A DNA stretch of 21,585 nucleotides from CAVRJC01 sp964505725. Its GTDB lineage: Bacteria; Actinomycetota; Acidimicrobiia; IMCC26256; DASPTH01. The notes under the pieces are model-generated. The model was not told the origin of the DNA and did not search any database. It was given only the letters and a program-made list of their open reading frames with translations. Shown here one piece after another: positions 1 to 7,481 of the stretch (position 1 is its first letter; each line of letters opens with the position of its first letter). The translations under genes and the position numbers were made by a program. The DNA is taken from positions 1 to 21,585 of the forward strand of contig CAZDJK010000041.1 in the NCBI GenBank assembly GCA_964505725.1, in the 5' to 3' direction.

Positions 1-603
1 GCCGGTGCGCCGCACGACGGCACGGCCGATCGGCTCGAGCCGGGTGCCCGCCACGACGTCCTCTCGGCTCCAGTAGCAGCGTTTGGGTTCGAGGAACACA
101 ACCGGGTCGTCGCACTCGATCGAATCGAGCAACAGCGAGTATGCGTCGCTCGGGCTCGACGGGACCACGACCTTGAGCCCGGCGGTGTGCATCCAGAACG
201 TCTCGGTCGACTCCGAGTGGTGCTCGGGCGAGCCGATGCCGCCGAACGACGGGACACGCAGAGTAACCGGCATCGCGACGAGCCCACCGGAGCGATTGTG
301 GTACTTCGCGAGGTGGCTGGCGATCTGCTCGAACGCCGGGTACGTGAAGCCGTCGAACTGGATCTCGGGTACCGGGCGGAAGCCGCGCAACGCCATCCCG
401 ACCGACGCGCCGACGATCGCCGATTCCGACAGGGGTGTGTCGAAACACCGCTGCGGCCCGAAGCGATCGCGCAATCCTTCGGTGACCCGGAACACGCCAC
501 CGAAGCGGCCGACGTCCTCGCCGAACACGACCACGCGATCGTCCGCCGCCATCGCTTCCGCCAGCGCGGTGTTGAGCGCGCCCACCATCGTGAGCTCGGT
601 CAC
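1..603 (-). CDS. 2-oxoacid dehydrogenase E1 component, beta subunit (partial, C-terminus beyond window)
   Basis: This is the beta subunit of a thiamine-diphosphate-dependent alpha2beta2 2-oxoacid dehydrogenase (pyruvate or branched-chain type). With the alpha subunit it decarboxylates a 2-oxoacid and passes the acyl group to the lipoyl E2. The reading frame is open from a GTG at 603 to the left edge, giving 201 residues of a family usually near 325-340. It begins MTELTMVGALNTALAEAM and then shows VVVFGEDVG, the CFDTPLSESAIVGASVGMA segment, EIQFDGFTYPAFEQI and GIGSPEHHSES, all typical of transketolase-like E1 beta pyrimidine-binding domains. The GTG overlaps the E1 alpha stop as GTGA (603-600), and GGGAGGG lies just upstream, so the start is well supported and the two genes are translationally coupled. 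The specific 2-oxoacid is not determinable here; the divergent Lrp-type gene favours a branched-chain substrate. Confidence 0.93.
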   Translation of the reverse strand, partial: MTELTMVGALNTALAEAMAADDRVVVFGEDVGRFGGVFRVTEGLRDRFGPQRCFDTPLSESAIVGASVGMALRGFRPVPEIQFDGFTYPAFEQIASHLAKYHNRSGGLVAMPVTLRVPSFGGIGSPEHHSESTETFWMHTAGLKVVVPSSPSDAYSLLLDSIECDDPVVFLEPKRCYWSREDVVAGTRLEPIGRAVVRRTG

Positions 604-1721
604 GGACCCTCCCGCTCCAGCTCGCCCGCGAGGAACGTCCGCTGCGCGGCGAGGTCCGGGGTCGGGGTACGGAAGACGTGATCGAACAGATCGAGCGGCG
701 ACGGGTCGCGCGCGTCGTACACCGCGGCGCGGAGCTGCTCGCGCGCCGCGGCCACGCGGTCGCGCGCGTTCCCCTCCCGCGTCTCGTCCCAACGGCCGAG
801 CCGCTCGAGGTGCCGGCGGGTACGGTCGATCGGGTCACGCGCCTTCCACGCATCGACGTCGGCGGCGTCGCGATAGCGGGTGGGGTCGTCGGACGTGGTG
901 TGGGCGCCCATGCGGTACGTCACGGCCTCGACCAGCGTGGGGCCCCCGCCCGCTCGGGCGCGGTCGGCGGCCTCCTCGACGACGACCAGGCACGCGAGCA
1001 CGTCGTTGCCGTCCACTCGCACACCGGGCATTCCGTAACCGCTCGCCCGGTGCGCGATGGAAGGCGCCCGGAGCTGTTCGGCGAGAGGCGTCGAGATCGC
1101 CCACTGGTTGTTCTGCACGTAGAAGATGCACGGAGCGTCGCGTACCGCCGCGAGGTTGAGCGCTTCGTGGAAGTCGCCCTCACTCGTGGCGCCGTCCCCG
1201 ACGAACGCGACGGCGAGGCCGCCGTCGTCGAGCCAGCTCGTCGCCATGGCCGCGCCCACCGCGTGCAGGGCGTGCGTGCCGACCGGGATCGACAACGGCG
1301 CGATCGCGCGCTCGAGGAACCCGAAGCCGCCCGCGGACGCGCCGCGCCAGTAGTGACCGATCCCCGCGGGATCCACGCCGCGCCACACGAAGCACCCGAG
1401 CTCGCGGTACTGGGGGAACAACCAGTCGGTGTCGCGGAGCGCCGCGGCACAACCCACCTGGGCCGCCTCCTGGCCCCGGCAGGAGGGGAACAGCGCGAGC
1501 TGCCCCTGGCGCTGGAGGTTGATGTACTCCTCGTCGAGGCCGCGCGTCAGGACCATCGCCTCGTAGAGCGACGCGAGACGGTCGAGCCCGCGCTCCGGGT
1601 CGTAGCGGTGCTGGACGACAGGCGCGCCGTCGGGGGCCACGAGCTGCACACAGTCGAGGGACTCGCCGACGTACACGTCGAGCACCACGCTCTCCTCTCG
1701 CTCGGCTCCATGATGAACCAT
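600..1721 (-). CDS. 2-oxoacid dehydrogenase E1 component, alpha subunit
   Basis: This 373-residue protein is the thiamine-diphosphate-binding alpha subunit of a pyruvate or branched-chain 2-oxoacid dehydrogenase. The TPP motif starts at GDG (residues 175-177, GDGATSEGDFHEALN) and closes with NN (204-205, FYVQNNQWAIS). YRELG (105-109), THALHAVGAAMA (149-160) and the phosphorylation-loop-like YRMGAHTTSDDPTRYR further match the family. Length is normal. The ATG at 1721 has no good ribosome site. An AGGAG at 1692-1696 (minus strand) lies 6 nt before a GTG at 1685, so the true protein may start there and be 12 residues shorter. It overlaps E1 beta by 4 bp and diverges from the Lrp-type gene. Pyruvate, branched-chain and acetoin-type E1 cannot be separated by eye; the regulator favours branched-chain. 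Confidence 0.93.
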   Translation of the reverse strand: MVHHGAEREESVVLDVYVGESLDCVQLVAPDGAPVVQHRYDPERGLDRLASLYEAMVLTRGLDEEYINLQRQGQLALFPSCRGQEAAQVGCAAALRDTDWLFPQYRELGCFVWRGVDPAGIGHYWRGASAGGFGFLERAIAPLSIPVGTHALHAVGAAMATSWLDDGGLAVAFVGDGATSEGDFHEALNLAAVRDAPCIFYVQNNQWAISTPLAEQLRAPSIAHRASGYGMPGVRVDGNDVLACLVVVEEAADRARAGGGPTLVEAVTYRMGAHTTSDDPTRYRDAADVDAWKARDPIDRTRRHLERLGRWDETREGNARDRVAAAREQLRAAVYDARDPSPLDLFDHVFRTPTPDLAAQRTFLAGELEREGP

Positions 1722-1752
1722 CAGCGGATCGCTTGCTACTAAGCTGAAAAGA

Positions 1753-1795
1753 ATTCCGAAATACCACCTTGATTCCGAAGGATGATCACCGGAAT
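1753..1795. promoter_or_regulatory. Putative Lrp-family operator: repeated ATTCCGAA half-sites
   Basis: The short divergent gap between the E1 alpha gene and the Lrp-type gene is conspicuously AT-rich compared with everything around it. It carries ATTCCGAA at 1753-1760 and again at 1772-1779, 19 bp apart, followed by an inverted partial copy CCGGAAT at 1789-1795. Regularly phased half-sites between a regulator and its divergent target are typical of Lrp/AsnC autoregulation. Binding is inferred. Confidence 0.5.
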
Positions 1796-1870
1796 GCTCA
1801 GGGGAGCCTCCACGACCGAAGAAATCACGCGAGAAATCGCGCCGGCCGAGCCGGAACGCCTCGGGTGGCG

Positions 1871-2353
1871 ATGGCCGGGGCGGTGCTGACGCCGACCGAC
1901 CGGGCGCTCGTGCTCCTGCTCCAGGAGGACGCCCGGCTGAGCAACCGGGAGCTCGCGCGTCTCGTGGGCATCGCGGAGTCGACCTGCCTCGAACGCGTGC
2001 GGTCGCTCCGGAGCCGCGGCGTGATCCGCGGCTGGCACGCGGAGGTGGATCTCGGCGCCCTCGGCCGCCCGATACGCGCCAGCATCAGCGTCCGGCTCCA
2101 GCCGAAGACGACGAGCTCGGTGCGGGCGTTCCAGGAGGAGATCCTCGCCGCGTCCGAGACCCTCTCGGTCGCCGTGGTCACCGGGGCCGACGACTTCCTC
2201 GTGGAGGTCGCGGTACCCGACGTCGATCGCCTGCGTACATTCGTGCTCGAGCACATCACGAGTCGCAGCGATGTCGCCGACACCCGTACGTCGCTCGTCT
2301 ACGAGCACCACCGCAACTGGGTCCTGGAACCGATCGACCAGGAGCCCGCCTGA
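1871..2353 (+). CDS. Lrp/AsnC family transcriptional regulator
   Basis: This is a leucine-responsive-type DNA-binding regulator that usually senses an amino acid or 2-oxoacid. An N-terminal winged helix-turn-helix occupies roughly residues 6-55 (LTPTDRALVLLLQEDARLSN, then RELARLVGIAESTCLERVRS). A RAM/AsnC ligand domain follows at about 68-145 (RASISVRLQP, SVAVVTGADDFLVEVAV). Length is about 160 aa, usual for the family. The frame remains open upstream to a TTG at 1769, but that stretch is Arg-rich, non-homologous and covers the likely operator, so I chose the ATG at 1871; a GTG at 1865 is equally possible. The gene diverges from the E1 alpha/beta pair. In Pseudomonas and Streptomyces an Lrp-type BkdR controls the branched-chain dehydrogenase genes, and I infer a similar role here. 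It converges on the amidohydrolase that ends at 2383. Confidence 0.9.
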   Translation: MAGAVLTPTDRALVLLLQEDARLSNRELARLVGIAESTCLERVRSLRSRGVIRGWHAEVDLGALGRPIRASISVRLQPKTTSSVRAFQEEILAASETLSVAVVTGADDFLVEVAVPDVDRLRTFVLEHITSRSDVADTRTSLVYEHHRNWVLEPIDQEPA

Positions 2354-2385
2354 GGACGCACCCGCGTCGGCACCGGGGCGTCTCA
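2351..2385. terminator. Possible bidirectional terminator hairpin between convergent genes
   Basis: TGA(G)GACGC at 2351-2359 pairs with GCGTCTCA at 2378-2385, with one bulged G. A nested alternative pairs GACGC (2355-2359) with GCGTC (2364-2368). The arms include both convergent stop codons. There is no U-tract, so this is only a structural candidate. Confidence 0.3.
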
Positions 2386-3672
2386 GTCGCGACCCAGGAA
2401 CCCGGCGAGGTTCCCGCGCATGATCCTCTCGACGGTCGAGTCGTCGAGCCCCTTGAGCTGTGACACGTACTGCACGGGATCGGGAATGCCCTCGGAGTGC
2501 GGGAAGTCGGAGCCGAACACCAGGCAGTCGGCGCCCACGACCTCCATGGGCCGGCTGACGTTCTCCTCCGGATACGGCGCGACGAGGCAGTGCTCGCGGA
2601 AGATCGCGGTCGGCCGGCTCGGGAGAGCACCCCACTTCGGCCTCCGGCCGAGCAACATCGCATGGTCCAACTTCCTCATCAGGTAGGGAACCCACACGGT
2701 GCCGAATTCCGCGATCAGCACCCGGATGTTCGGGAACCGCCCGAAGAGGTTGTGGAACATCATCGCGGTCACCGATTCCATGATCGGTCGATCGCTCCAG
2801 TACGACACCCATTGGAAGCCGTTGAGGTCCTGGTACTGCGCGTCGGGATCCTCGCTCCACTCGGCCCCGTAGCGCGTGTAGGGCGCGCCGAGATGGATGG
2901 CGACGCGCGCGATCGACTCGTTGACCCTCCCCCAGAACGGATCGAAGTACGGATCGAACGGCGAGCGTCCGTACGCCGGACCGGCGGGCAGGTTGACGAT
3001 GCGGGCACCGCGGTCGAGCACCCGCTCGAGCTCGGCAACCGCGAAGTCGACGTCGGCCAGCGGCACCGGTACCGGCACGAAGATGCGGTTGTCGTGCGCG
3101 TAACCCCAGTCTTCGAACAGCCAGTCGTTGAACGCACGCGCCGCGGCGTATCCGGCCTCGAGGTCGCCGCGTGCGAACGCACCGTCTCCGGCGCTCCCGC
3201 CGGTGTGGAGCACGGCTGCCTCCACGCCCTGCACGTCCATCAGCGAGAGCCGGGGCTCCTTGTGCTCGAACGCGGGACGCATGTCGTTGTAGCGCTCGAC
3301 CAGCTCGGCACGGCTCAAGCCGTCGAGGTCGCGCATCGGGTTGAGGCGGTTGAGCATGGCGCCGGGGATCGGGATGTTGCCCTCCATCTCGGGGACGTCG
3401 CTCAGATCGACGCCGCCGTGCCCACCCTCGGGCTGTGTGTGGACACCGATCGTCCGGCGGTCGTGCGCGACCGACTCGCCCTCCTCGTCGACGAACCGCC
3501 GCGACTCGCCCGGGAGGAACACCCGGTCGACGTAGCGCTCCGGCAGGTACCGCGTCAGCGCGTCGGCCGGGGGGTAGAAGTGGTGGTCGGCGTCGAACAC
3601 GCGGTACGGCAGGCTCCGCTCGACCTCCGCCACGTAGACGCCGCGGTTCCCGACCGCCGTCTTCTCGGCCAT
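2383..3672 (-). CDS. Amidohydrolase family protein (Amidohydro_2, TIM-barrel metal-dependent hydrolase)
   Basis: This 429-residue protein belongs to the Amidohydro_2 group, which includes ACMSD-like non-oxidative decarboxylases and C-C or C-N hydrolases. Candidate metal and active-site residues are in the usual order: the N-terminal D29-H30-H31 (VFDADHHFYP), H260 (VAIHLGAP), E322 (VLIAEFG) and D389 (VFGSDFPHSEG). The N-terminal motif is DHH rather than the more common D-x-H. The start at 3672 is set by a strong AAAGGAGT ribosome site 4 nt upstream; the frame is open further up to 3786 but lies inside the preceding gene. It follows the amidohydrolase ending at 3695 by 22 bp on the same strand, so the two are probably co-transcribed. 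The substrate is unknown; decarboxylation or hydrolysis of a carboxylated ring-cleavage product is possible. Confidence 0.9.
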   Translation of the reverse strand: MAEKTAVGNRGVYVAEVERSLPYRVFDADHHFYPPADALTRYLPERYVDRVFLPGESRRFVDEEGESVAHDRRTIGVHTQPEGGHGGVDLSDVPEMEGNIPIPGAMLNRLNPMRDLDGLSRAELVERYNDMRPAFEHKEPRLSLMDVQGVEAAVLHTGGSAGDGAFARGDLEAGYAAARAFNDWLFEDWGYAHDNRIFVPVPVPLADVDFAVAELERVLDRGARIVNLPAGPAYGRSPFDPYFDPFWGRVNESIARVAIHLGAPYTRYGAEWSEDPDAQYQDLNGFQWVSYWSDRPIMESVTAMMFHNLFGRFPNIRVLIAEFGTVWVPYLMRKLDHAMLLGRRPKWGALPSRPTAIFREHCLVAPYPEENVSRPMEVVGADCLVFGSDFPHSEGIPDPVQYVSQLKGLDDSTVERIMRGNLAGFLGRD

Positions 3673-3694
3673 GGGTACTCCTTTCGCGCGCGGC

Positions 3695-4774
3695 TCAGGC
3701 GATGTCGTAGAGATCGGCGGCGTTCTTCCAGACGATCTTCTGCTTGACGTCGTCGTCGAGGCCGCCGAAGTGGCGTTCGACGACATCTCTCGACTCGGGC
3801 CACGTGGAGTCGGGGTGGGGGTAGTCGGTGGCGAACATCAGGGTCTCCGCGCCGAGGAGGTCGATGGTGCGCATGCCGACCATGTCGTCCTCGAACGTGG
3901 CGTGGAACTGCGTCCTCCAGTACGAGCTCGGAAGCTCGGTGATCATGCCGCGCCCGGCCCAGTTGTGACGACGCTGCATGGTGTCGAGCCGTTCGAGGTA
4001 GTACGCGATCCAACCGATGCCCGACTCGACGAGCACGATGTGGAGGTCGGGGTTGGCCGGCACCATGCCACCCAGGATCCAGGTGCTGATGAGCTCGGCC
4101 ATGACGATCGGCGGCAGCGACTGGAAGATGCCCTTCGCCGGGGTCGGATCTGCGACCTGGATCGTGCGCAAGCTCGGCGACGCGTTGGTGTGCAGGCTGA
4201 GCGGGACGCGGTTGGCCGCGAACGCCTGCCACAGGGGCTTGTACTGGTCCTCCCAGTACGGCGCCAACCCGTAGGAGTCGGAATAGGTCGGGATGGTCAA
4301 CGCCTTGAACCCGAGCTCGACCAGACGCTCGAGCTCCTTCACGCCTTCCTTCGGATCGAGGACGGGCACGATCCCGACCGGGATCAGACGCTGCTTGTCG
4401 TAGTCGATCCACTGCAGCAGCGTGTTGTTGTACGCCTCGAAGCTCGCGCGCCTCGCCTCGTCGCTCAGCTTGTAGAACACGCCGCCGTCGAAGCCGAACA
4501 CGCTCTGGCTGTAGAGGACCTCGGCGTCGATCCCGTCCTCGATCTGGTCGCGGATCCGGTCCTCCTGGACGCGGTCGCCGGGACGGCCCTGCGCAGGCCA
4601 GTCACGATGCGCCCGGTTGTCCGGCATGTTCAATGCGGCCATGGCCGTCATCTGCTCGGCGAGCGCGGCCTCGATCTCCGACACGTGCTTCGACGCGAGG
4701 TTCTCGAAGAACGCTTCGTTCGTGATCGTCACGTGCGAGTCCGCTGAGATGATCCGCTGCTGCGTCTCGGTCAT
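3695..4774 (-). CDS. Amidohydrolase family protein (Amidohydro_2), paralogue
   Basis: This second TIM-barrel metal-dependent hydrolase has 359 residues. It starts MTETQQRIISADSHV, giving the metal pair D12 and H14. H195 (LSLHTN), E250 (VLVESGIGW) and D317 (MFATDYPHPDSTWPESRD) follow. The start at 4774 is fixed by GGAAGGAG on the minus strand a few bases upstream; the open frame beyond it to 4939 lacks family sequence. It is the first gene of a two-gene minus-strand operon, with the amidohydrolase at 2383-3672 downstream, and it diverges from the VOC gene at 4945. It is distant from that neighbour and resembles the interrupted gene at 14353 around the last metal ligand. A hydrolase or decarboxylase acting on a carboxylic acid is the family expectation; the substrate is unknown. 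Confidence 0.91.
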   Translation of the reverse strand: MTETQQRIISADSHVTITNEAFFENLASKHVSEIEAALAEQMTAMAALNMPDNRAHRDWPAQGRPGDRVQEDRIRDQIEDGIDAEVLYSQSVFGFDGGVFYKLSDEARRASFEAYNNTLLQWIDYDKQRLIPVGIVPVLDPKEGVKELERLVELGFKALTIPTYSDSYGLAPYWEDQYKPLWQAFAANRVPLSLHTNASPSLRTIQVADPTPAKGIFQSLPPIVMAELISTWILGGMVPANPDLHIVLVESGIGWIAYYLERLDTMQRRHNWAGRGMITELPSSYWRTQFHATFEDDMVGMRTIDLLGAETLMFATDYPHPDSTWPESRDVVERHFGGLDDDVKQKIVWKNAADLYDIA

Positions 4775-4808
4775 CGATCGCTCCTTCCGAGCCGGTTGTC
4801 CTGCCTCG

Positions 4809-4837
4809 ACCGTACCAGCGTCGGGCGACCCGGTCGA
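4809..4837 (-). promoter_or_regulatory. Possible promoter for the two-amidohydrolase operon
   Basis: Read on the minus strand, TCGACC (4837-4832) is separated by 17 nt from TACGGT (4814-4809). TACGGT fits the actinobacterial TANNNT -10 pattern. It lies about 35 nt upstream of the start at 4774. The -35 match is weak, so this is a candidate only. Confidence 0.3.
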
Positions 4838-4944
4838 CCACCGCTGCACCGTGCGGCCATCCGCGGCCCGCGAGGCGCGTTCCGAACCTGGCGGACGGCC
4901 GTGGAACGGCGCTTCGAGGGCAAGGTGGGGGCGGGACATGGGGC

Positions 4945-5892
4945 ATGATGCGGACCATGTTCACGATCACCAAGAACTTCCACATCATCCACATGACCGA
5001 CGATCTCCCCGCGCTCGACGCGTGGTACGACGATGTCTTCTCCGTGACGAGGTTCATGGACAAGCAGTACTCGGACGTGTTGAAGCGCCACGGATCGCTC
5101 GTGCTGATCGGCGATCTCTGCATCGAGCCGATGCAGCCCGCGTTCGAGGACCAGGGCTGGGAACAGGTCGCGATCGGTCGCTTCTGGCAGCGATTCGGCG
5201 CGCGGCTCCACTCGATCGCGTGGTACACGAAGACGCGCGGCGACGTCGAGGAGATCTTCCGTGCGCTCGTCGCCAACGACGTGCGCATCTTCGGCGGGCG
5301 CGGTGATCGCTCGCCTACCGAACCGCCGCCCGGCGCCCTGTTCACCCATCCGCGCGACACCTACACGCAGCTCCAGTTCATGGCGTACACCGGTGACGGG
5401 GTCGGCGGTATCGAGGACCCGAGGTTCGGCGATCGGTTCGACGCCGGATGGTGGACCCGCGACCACCCACTCCACATCACGAGGACCTCGCACGTCACGA
5501 TCGCCGTGCGCGATGTCGAAAGGGCGAAGCACCTGTTCGTCGATGTGCTGGCCGGCCGCTTCCTGCACGAGGAGGAACGGGAGCTCACGGCGACTCGCAG
5601 CGGGTTCGTCGCGCTCGGCGACGACCTCGTCATCGAGCTGGCCGAGCCGCTCGGCTCGGGAGGCCCCGTCGCTGCCGACATGGAGGAGAACGGCGAGAGC
5701 CTCTATTCGATCGCGTTCCGGGTCGCCGACCTCGACGACGCCTCGCGTTTCCTGAATGAGAAGAAGGTCGGTTTCGTCGACTCCGACGACGAGACCCTGA
5801 TCGCCGATCCCGCAACGACGCACGGCGCGCGCTTCAGCTTCACGACGTACGACATTCCCGGCGACCGACGACCAGCCTGGGCCGCCCTCTGA
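4945..5892 (+). CDS. Two-domain VOC (glyoxalase/bleomycin resistance/dioxygenase) family protein
   Basis: This 315-residue protein has two vicinal-oxygen-chelate modules, at about residues 8-147 (FTITKNFHIIHMTDDLPAL...LQFMAY) and 180-303 (RTSHVTIAVRDVERAKHLFV...FSFTTYD). The layout matches type I extradiol dioxygenases and other VOC metalloenzymes. In module 1, H13, E61 and H89 (RLHSIAWY) are candidate ligands. In module 2, H183 and E231 are present, but the usual His of the HIAF strand is Tyr (Y254, SLYSIAF). Start choice among ATG 4945, 4948 and 4957 is uncertain because only a G-rich stretch precedes them. The gene is 219 bp ahead of the Mo-hydroxylase subunits on the same strand and diverges from the amidohydrolase operon. 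Ring cleavage, isomerisation and lyase roles all remain open. Confidence 0.85.
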   Translation: MMRTMFTITKNFHIIHMTDDLPALDAWYDDVFSVTRFMDKQYSDVLKRHGSLVLIGDLCIEPMQPAFEDQGWEQVAIGRFWQRFGARLHSIAWYTKTRGDVEEIFRALVANDVRIFGGRGDRSPTEPPPGALFTHPRDTYTQLQFMAYTGDGVGGIEDPRFGDRFDAGWWTRDHPLHITRTSHVTIAVRDVERAKHLFVDVLAGRFLHEEERELTATRSGFVALGDDLVIELAEPLGSGGPVAADMEENGESLYSIAFRVADLDDASRFLNEKKVGFVDSDDETLIADPATTHGARFSFTTYDIPGDRRPAWAAL

Positions 5893-6111
5893 TCGGGACT
5901 TGCGGTTCCTGCCATGATGTGGCGATGTCCACGGCGATGACGGCTGGCCCCACGGGAGCCGACATCGACAGCAGCGGGGTCGGGAACCTCGATGGTGCGC
6001 CACACGTTGCCGCTGAGCGCACCATGACCGGGTCCGAGGACGTCCTGCGCGCGTCGCGCCGGCCCGAATCGCGGCCGACGAGCTGACCGGGCGCGAGGGA
6101 GCGGATGCTCG

Positions 6112-6996
6112 GTGAAGATGCCGCCGTTCGAGTACCACGCGCCAGACACCCTCGACGAGGTGCTCGAACTGCTCGCCCAACATGGCGACGAAGCCAAGAT
6201 TCTCGCGGGGGGTCAGAGCCTGATCCCGCTGCTCGCGATGCGACTCGCCCACCCGGCGCACCTCGTCGACATCAACCGCGTTGCGTCGTTGTCGCATCTC
6301 GAGGAGCGCAACGGGCAAGTCGTCCTCGGCGCGACGGTGCGCGAGCGCGACGCGGAGCGATCGAGAATGGTTCGAGCGCGGCTGCCTCTCCTCGCCGAGG
6401 CACTGCCCCTCGTGGGTCATGCTGCCATCCGCAACCGGGGCACCATCGGGGGCACGCTCGCGCACGCCGACGCATCGGCCGAGATACCGGCGGTCGTCAT
6501 CGCACTCGAAGGGGAGATGGTCGTGCGCAGCGCGCGCGGGGAGCGCACGATCGCCGCCGACGACTTCCTCGTCGGCCACTTCACTACTGCTCTCGCCGCC
6601 GACGAGTGCCTCGTCGAGGTCCGGGTACCATCAGCACAAGCAGGCACAGGCTGCGCGTTCGTGGAAGTCGCCCGGCGCCACGGCGACTTCGCGCTCGTCG
6701 GCGTCGCCGCGACCATCGCCCTCGGATCCGACGGCCGCGTCGCCGACACCCGCATCGCGCTGATGGGAGTGGCCAGCACGCCGATCCGCGCGCGCGCCGC
6801 CGAAGACGCGCTCGGAGGCGCAGAGCCGACATCGGAGGCCTTCGCCGACGCGGCCCGTCTCGCCGTGGCGGATCTGGAACCGGCCTCCGACGTGCACGGA
6901 TCCGCTGCCTACCGACGACATCTCTCCGGAGTGACCCTCCGGCGGGCACTCACGAGCGCCGGCGAGCGAGCCGGCGGAGCAGGAGCGAGCCCATGA
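6112..6996 (+). CDS. Molybdenum hydroxylase FAD-binding (medium) subunit, CoxM-like
   Basis: This 294-residue flavoprotein subunit of a xanthine-oxidase-family molybdenum hydroxylase carries electrons from the 2Fe-2S subunit to FAD and on to an acceptor. The FAD-binding signatures are AGGQSLIPLLAMRLAHP (32-48) and RNRGTIGGTLAHADASAE (107-124), the standard CO_deh_flav motifs. Length is normal (about 290). I take GTG at 6112 because GAGGGAGCGG lies 8-17 nt upstream; ATG at 6118 is the alternative. The stop overlaps the next gene's ATG (ATGA at 6993-6996). Medium-small-large is the classical coxMSL order. The true substrate depends on the large subunit and is unknown. Confidence 0.95.
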   Translation: MKMPPFEYHAPDTLDEVLELLAQHGDEAKILAGGQSLIPLLAMRLAHPAHLVDINRVASLSHLEERNGQVVLGATVRERDAERSRMVRARLPLLAEALPLVGHAAIRNRGTIGGTLAHADASAEIPAVVIALEGEMVVRSARGERTIAADDFLVGHFTTALAADECLVEVRVPSAQAGTGCAFVEVARRHGDFALVGVAATIALGSDGRVADTRIALMGVASTPIRARAAEDALGGAEPTSEAFADAARLAVADLEPASDVHGSAAYRRHLSGVTLRRALTSAGERAGGAGASP

Positions 6997-7481
6997 CCGA
7001 GCGAGTCATCGAGATCACGGTGAACGGTGCCCGGCGTCCCGCGACCATCGACGTCCGGACCTCGCTCGCCGACTGCCTGCGCGAGCAGCTCGGCCTCACC
7101 GGGACCCACCTCGGTTGCGAGCACGGTGTCTGCGGCGCGTGCACCGTGCTGGTCGACGGAAAGGCGGTGCGGTCGTGCCTGATGCTCGCGGTGCAGGCGA
7201 ACGGCGCCGACGTGGTGACGGTGGAGGGTCTGGCGCACGGAGCCGAGCTGCACCCCGTCCAGCAGGCGTTCTGGGAGAGCCACGCGTTTCAGTGCGGCTT
7301 CTGCACCCCGGGCTTCGTGATGTCCACCCTCGCACTGTTGCGCGAGAACGCGATGCCCGACGAGGCGACCGTGCGCGAGGAGCTTTCCGGCAACCTGTGC
7401 CGGTGCTCGGGGTACCAGACGATCGTGGAGGGCGTCCTGCTCGCGGCACGGCGAGCCCGCGACGAAGGAGTCCCGCTGTGA
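6993..7481 (+). CDS. Molybdenum hydroxylase 2Fe-2S (small) subunit, CoxS-like
   Basis: This 162-residue iron-sulfur subunit relays electrons from the Mo centre to FAD. The plant-ferredoxin-type cluster cysteines are C42, C47, C50 and C62 (GCEHGVCGACTVLVDG, then RSC). The second cluster uses C101, C104, C136 and C138 (QCGFCTPGF and LCRCSGYQT). All eight ligands are present, so the subunit appears functional. The ATG overlaps the stop of the FAD subunit (ATGA), and its own stop overlaps the GTG of the large subunit (GTGA at 7478-7481), giving tight translational coupling. A longer open frame begins upstream at 6105 but covers the FAD gene in another frame and is not coding there. Confidence 0.96.
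   Translation: MTERVIEITVNGARRPATIDVRTSLADCLREQLGLTGTHLGCEHGVCGACTVLVDGKAVRSCLMLAVQANGADVVTVEGLAHGAELHPVQQAFWESHAFQCGFCTPGFVMSTLALLRENAMPDEATVREELSGNLCRCSGYQTIVEGVLLAARRARDEGVPL

Noticed and set aside
1769..1870. N-terminal 34-codon extension of the Lrp-type regulator from a TTG at 1769
   Set aside because: The extension is Arg-rich, unlike the family, and overlaps the putative operator. Starting at 1865-1871 gives the normal length.
4878..4908. CGTTCC-N19-GGAACG inverted repeat upstream of the VOC gene
   Set aside because: Arms are short and the spacing is long. Such pairs are frequent by chance, although the location is intergenic.
5925..6086. 53-codon open frame in the gap between the VOC and FAD-subunit genes
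   Set aside because: There is no ribosome site, no recognisable sequence and a low-complexity N-terminus (MSTAMTAGPTGAD). The 219-bp gap shows no other convincing gene.
4771..6579. 602-codon minus-strand open frame across the VOC and FAD-subunit genes
   Set aside because: It lies antisense to two well-recognised genes and has no recognisable domain; it is a composition artefact.
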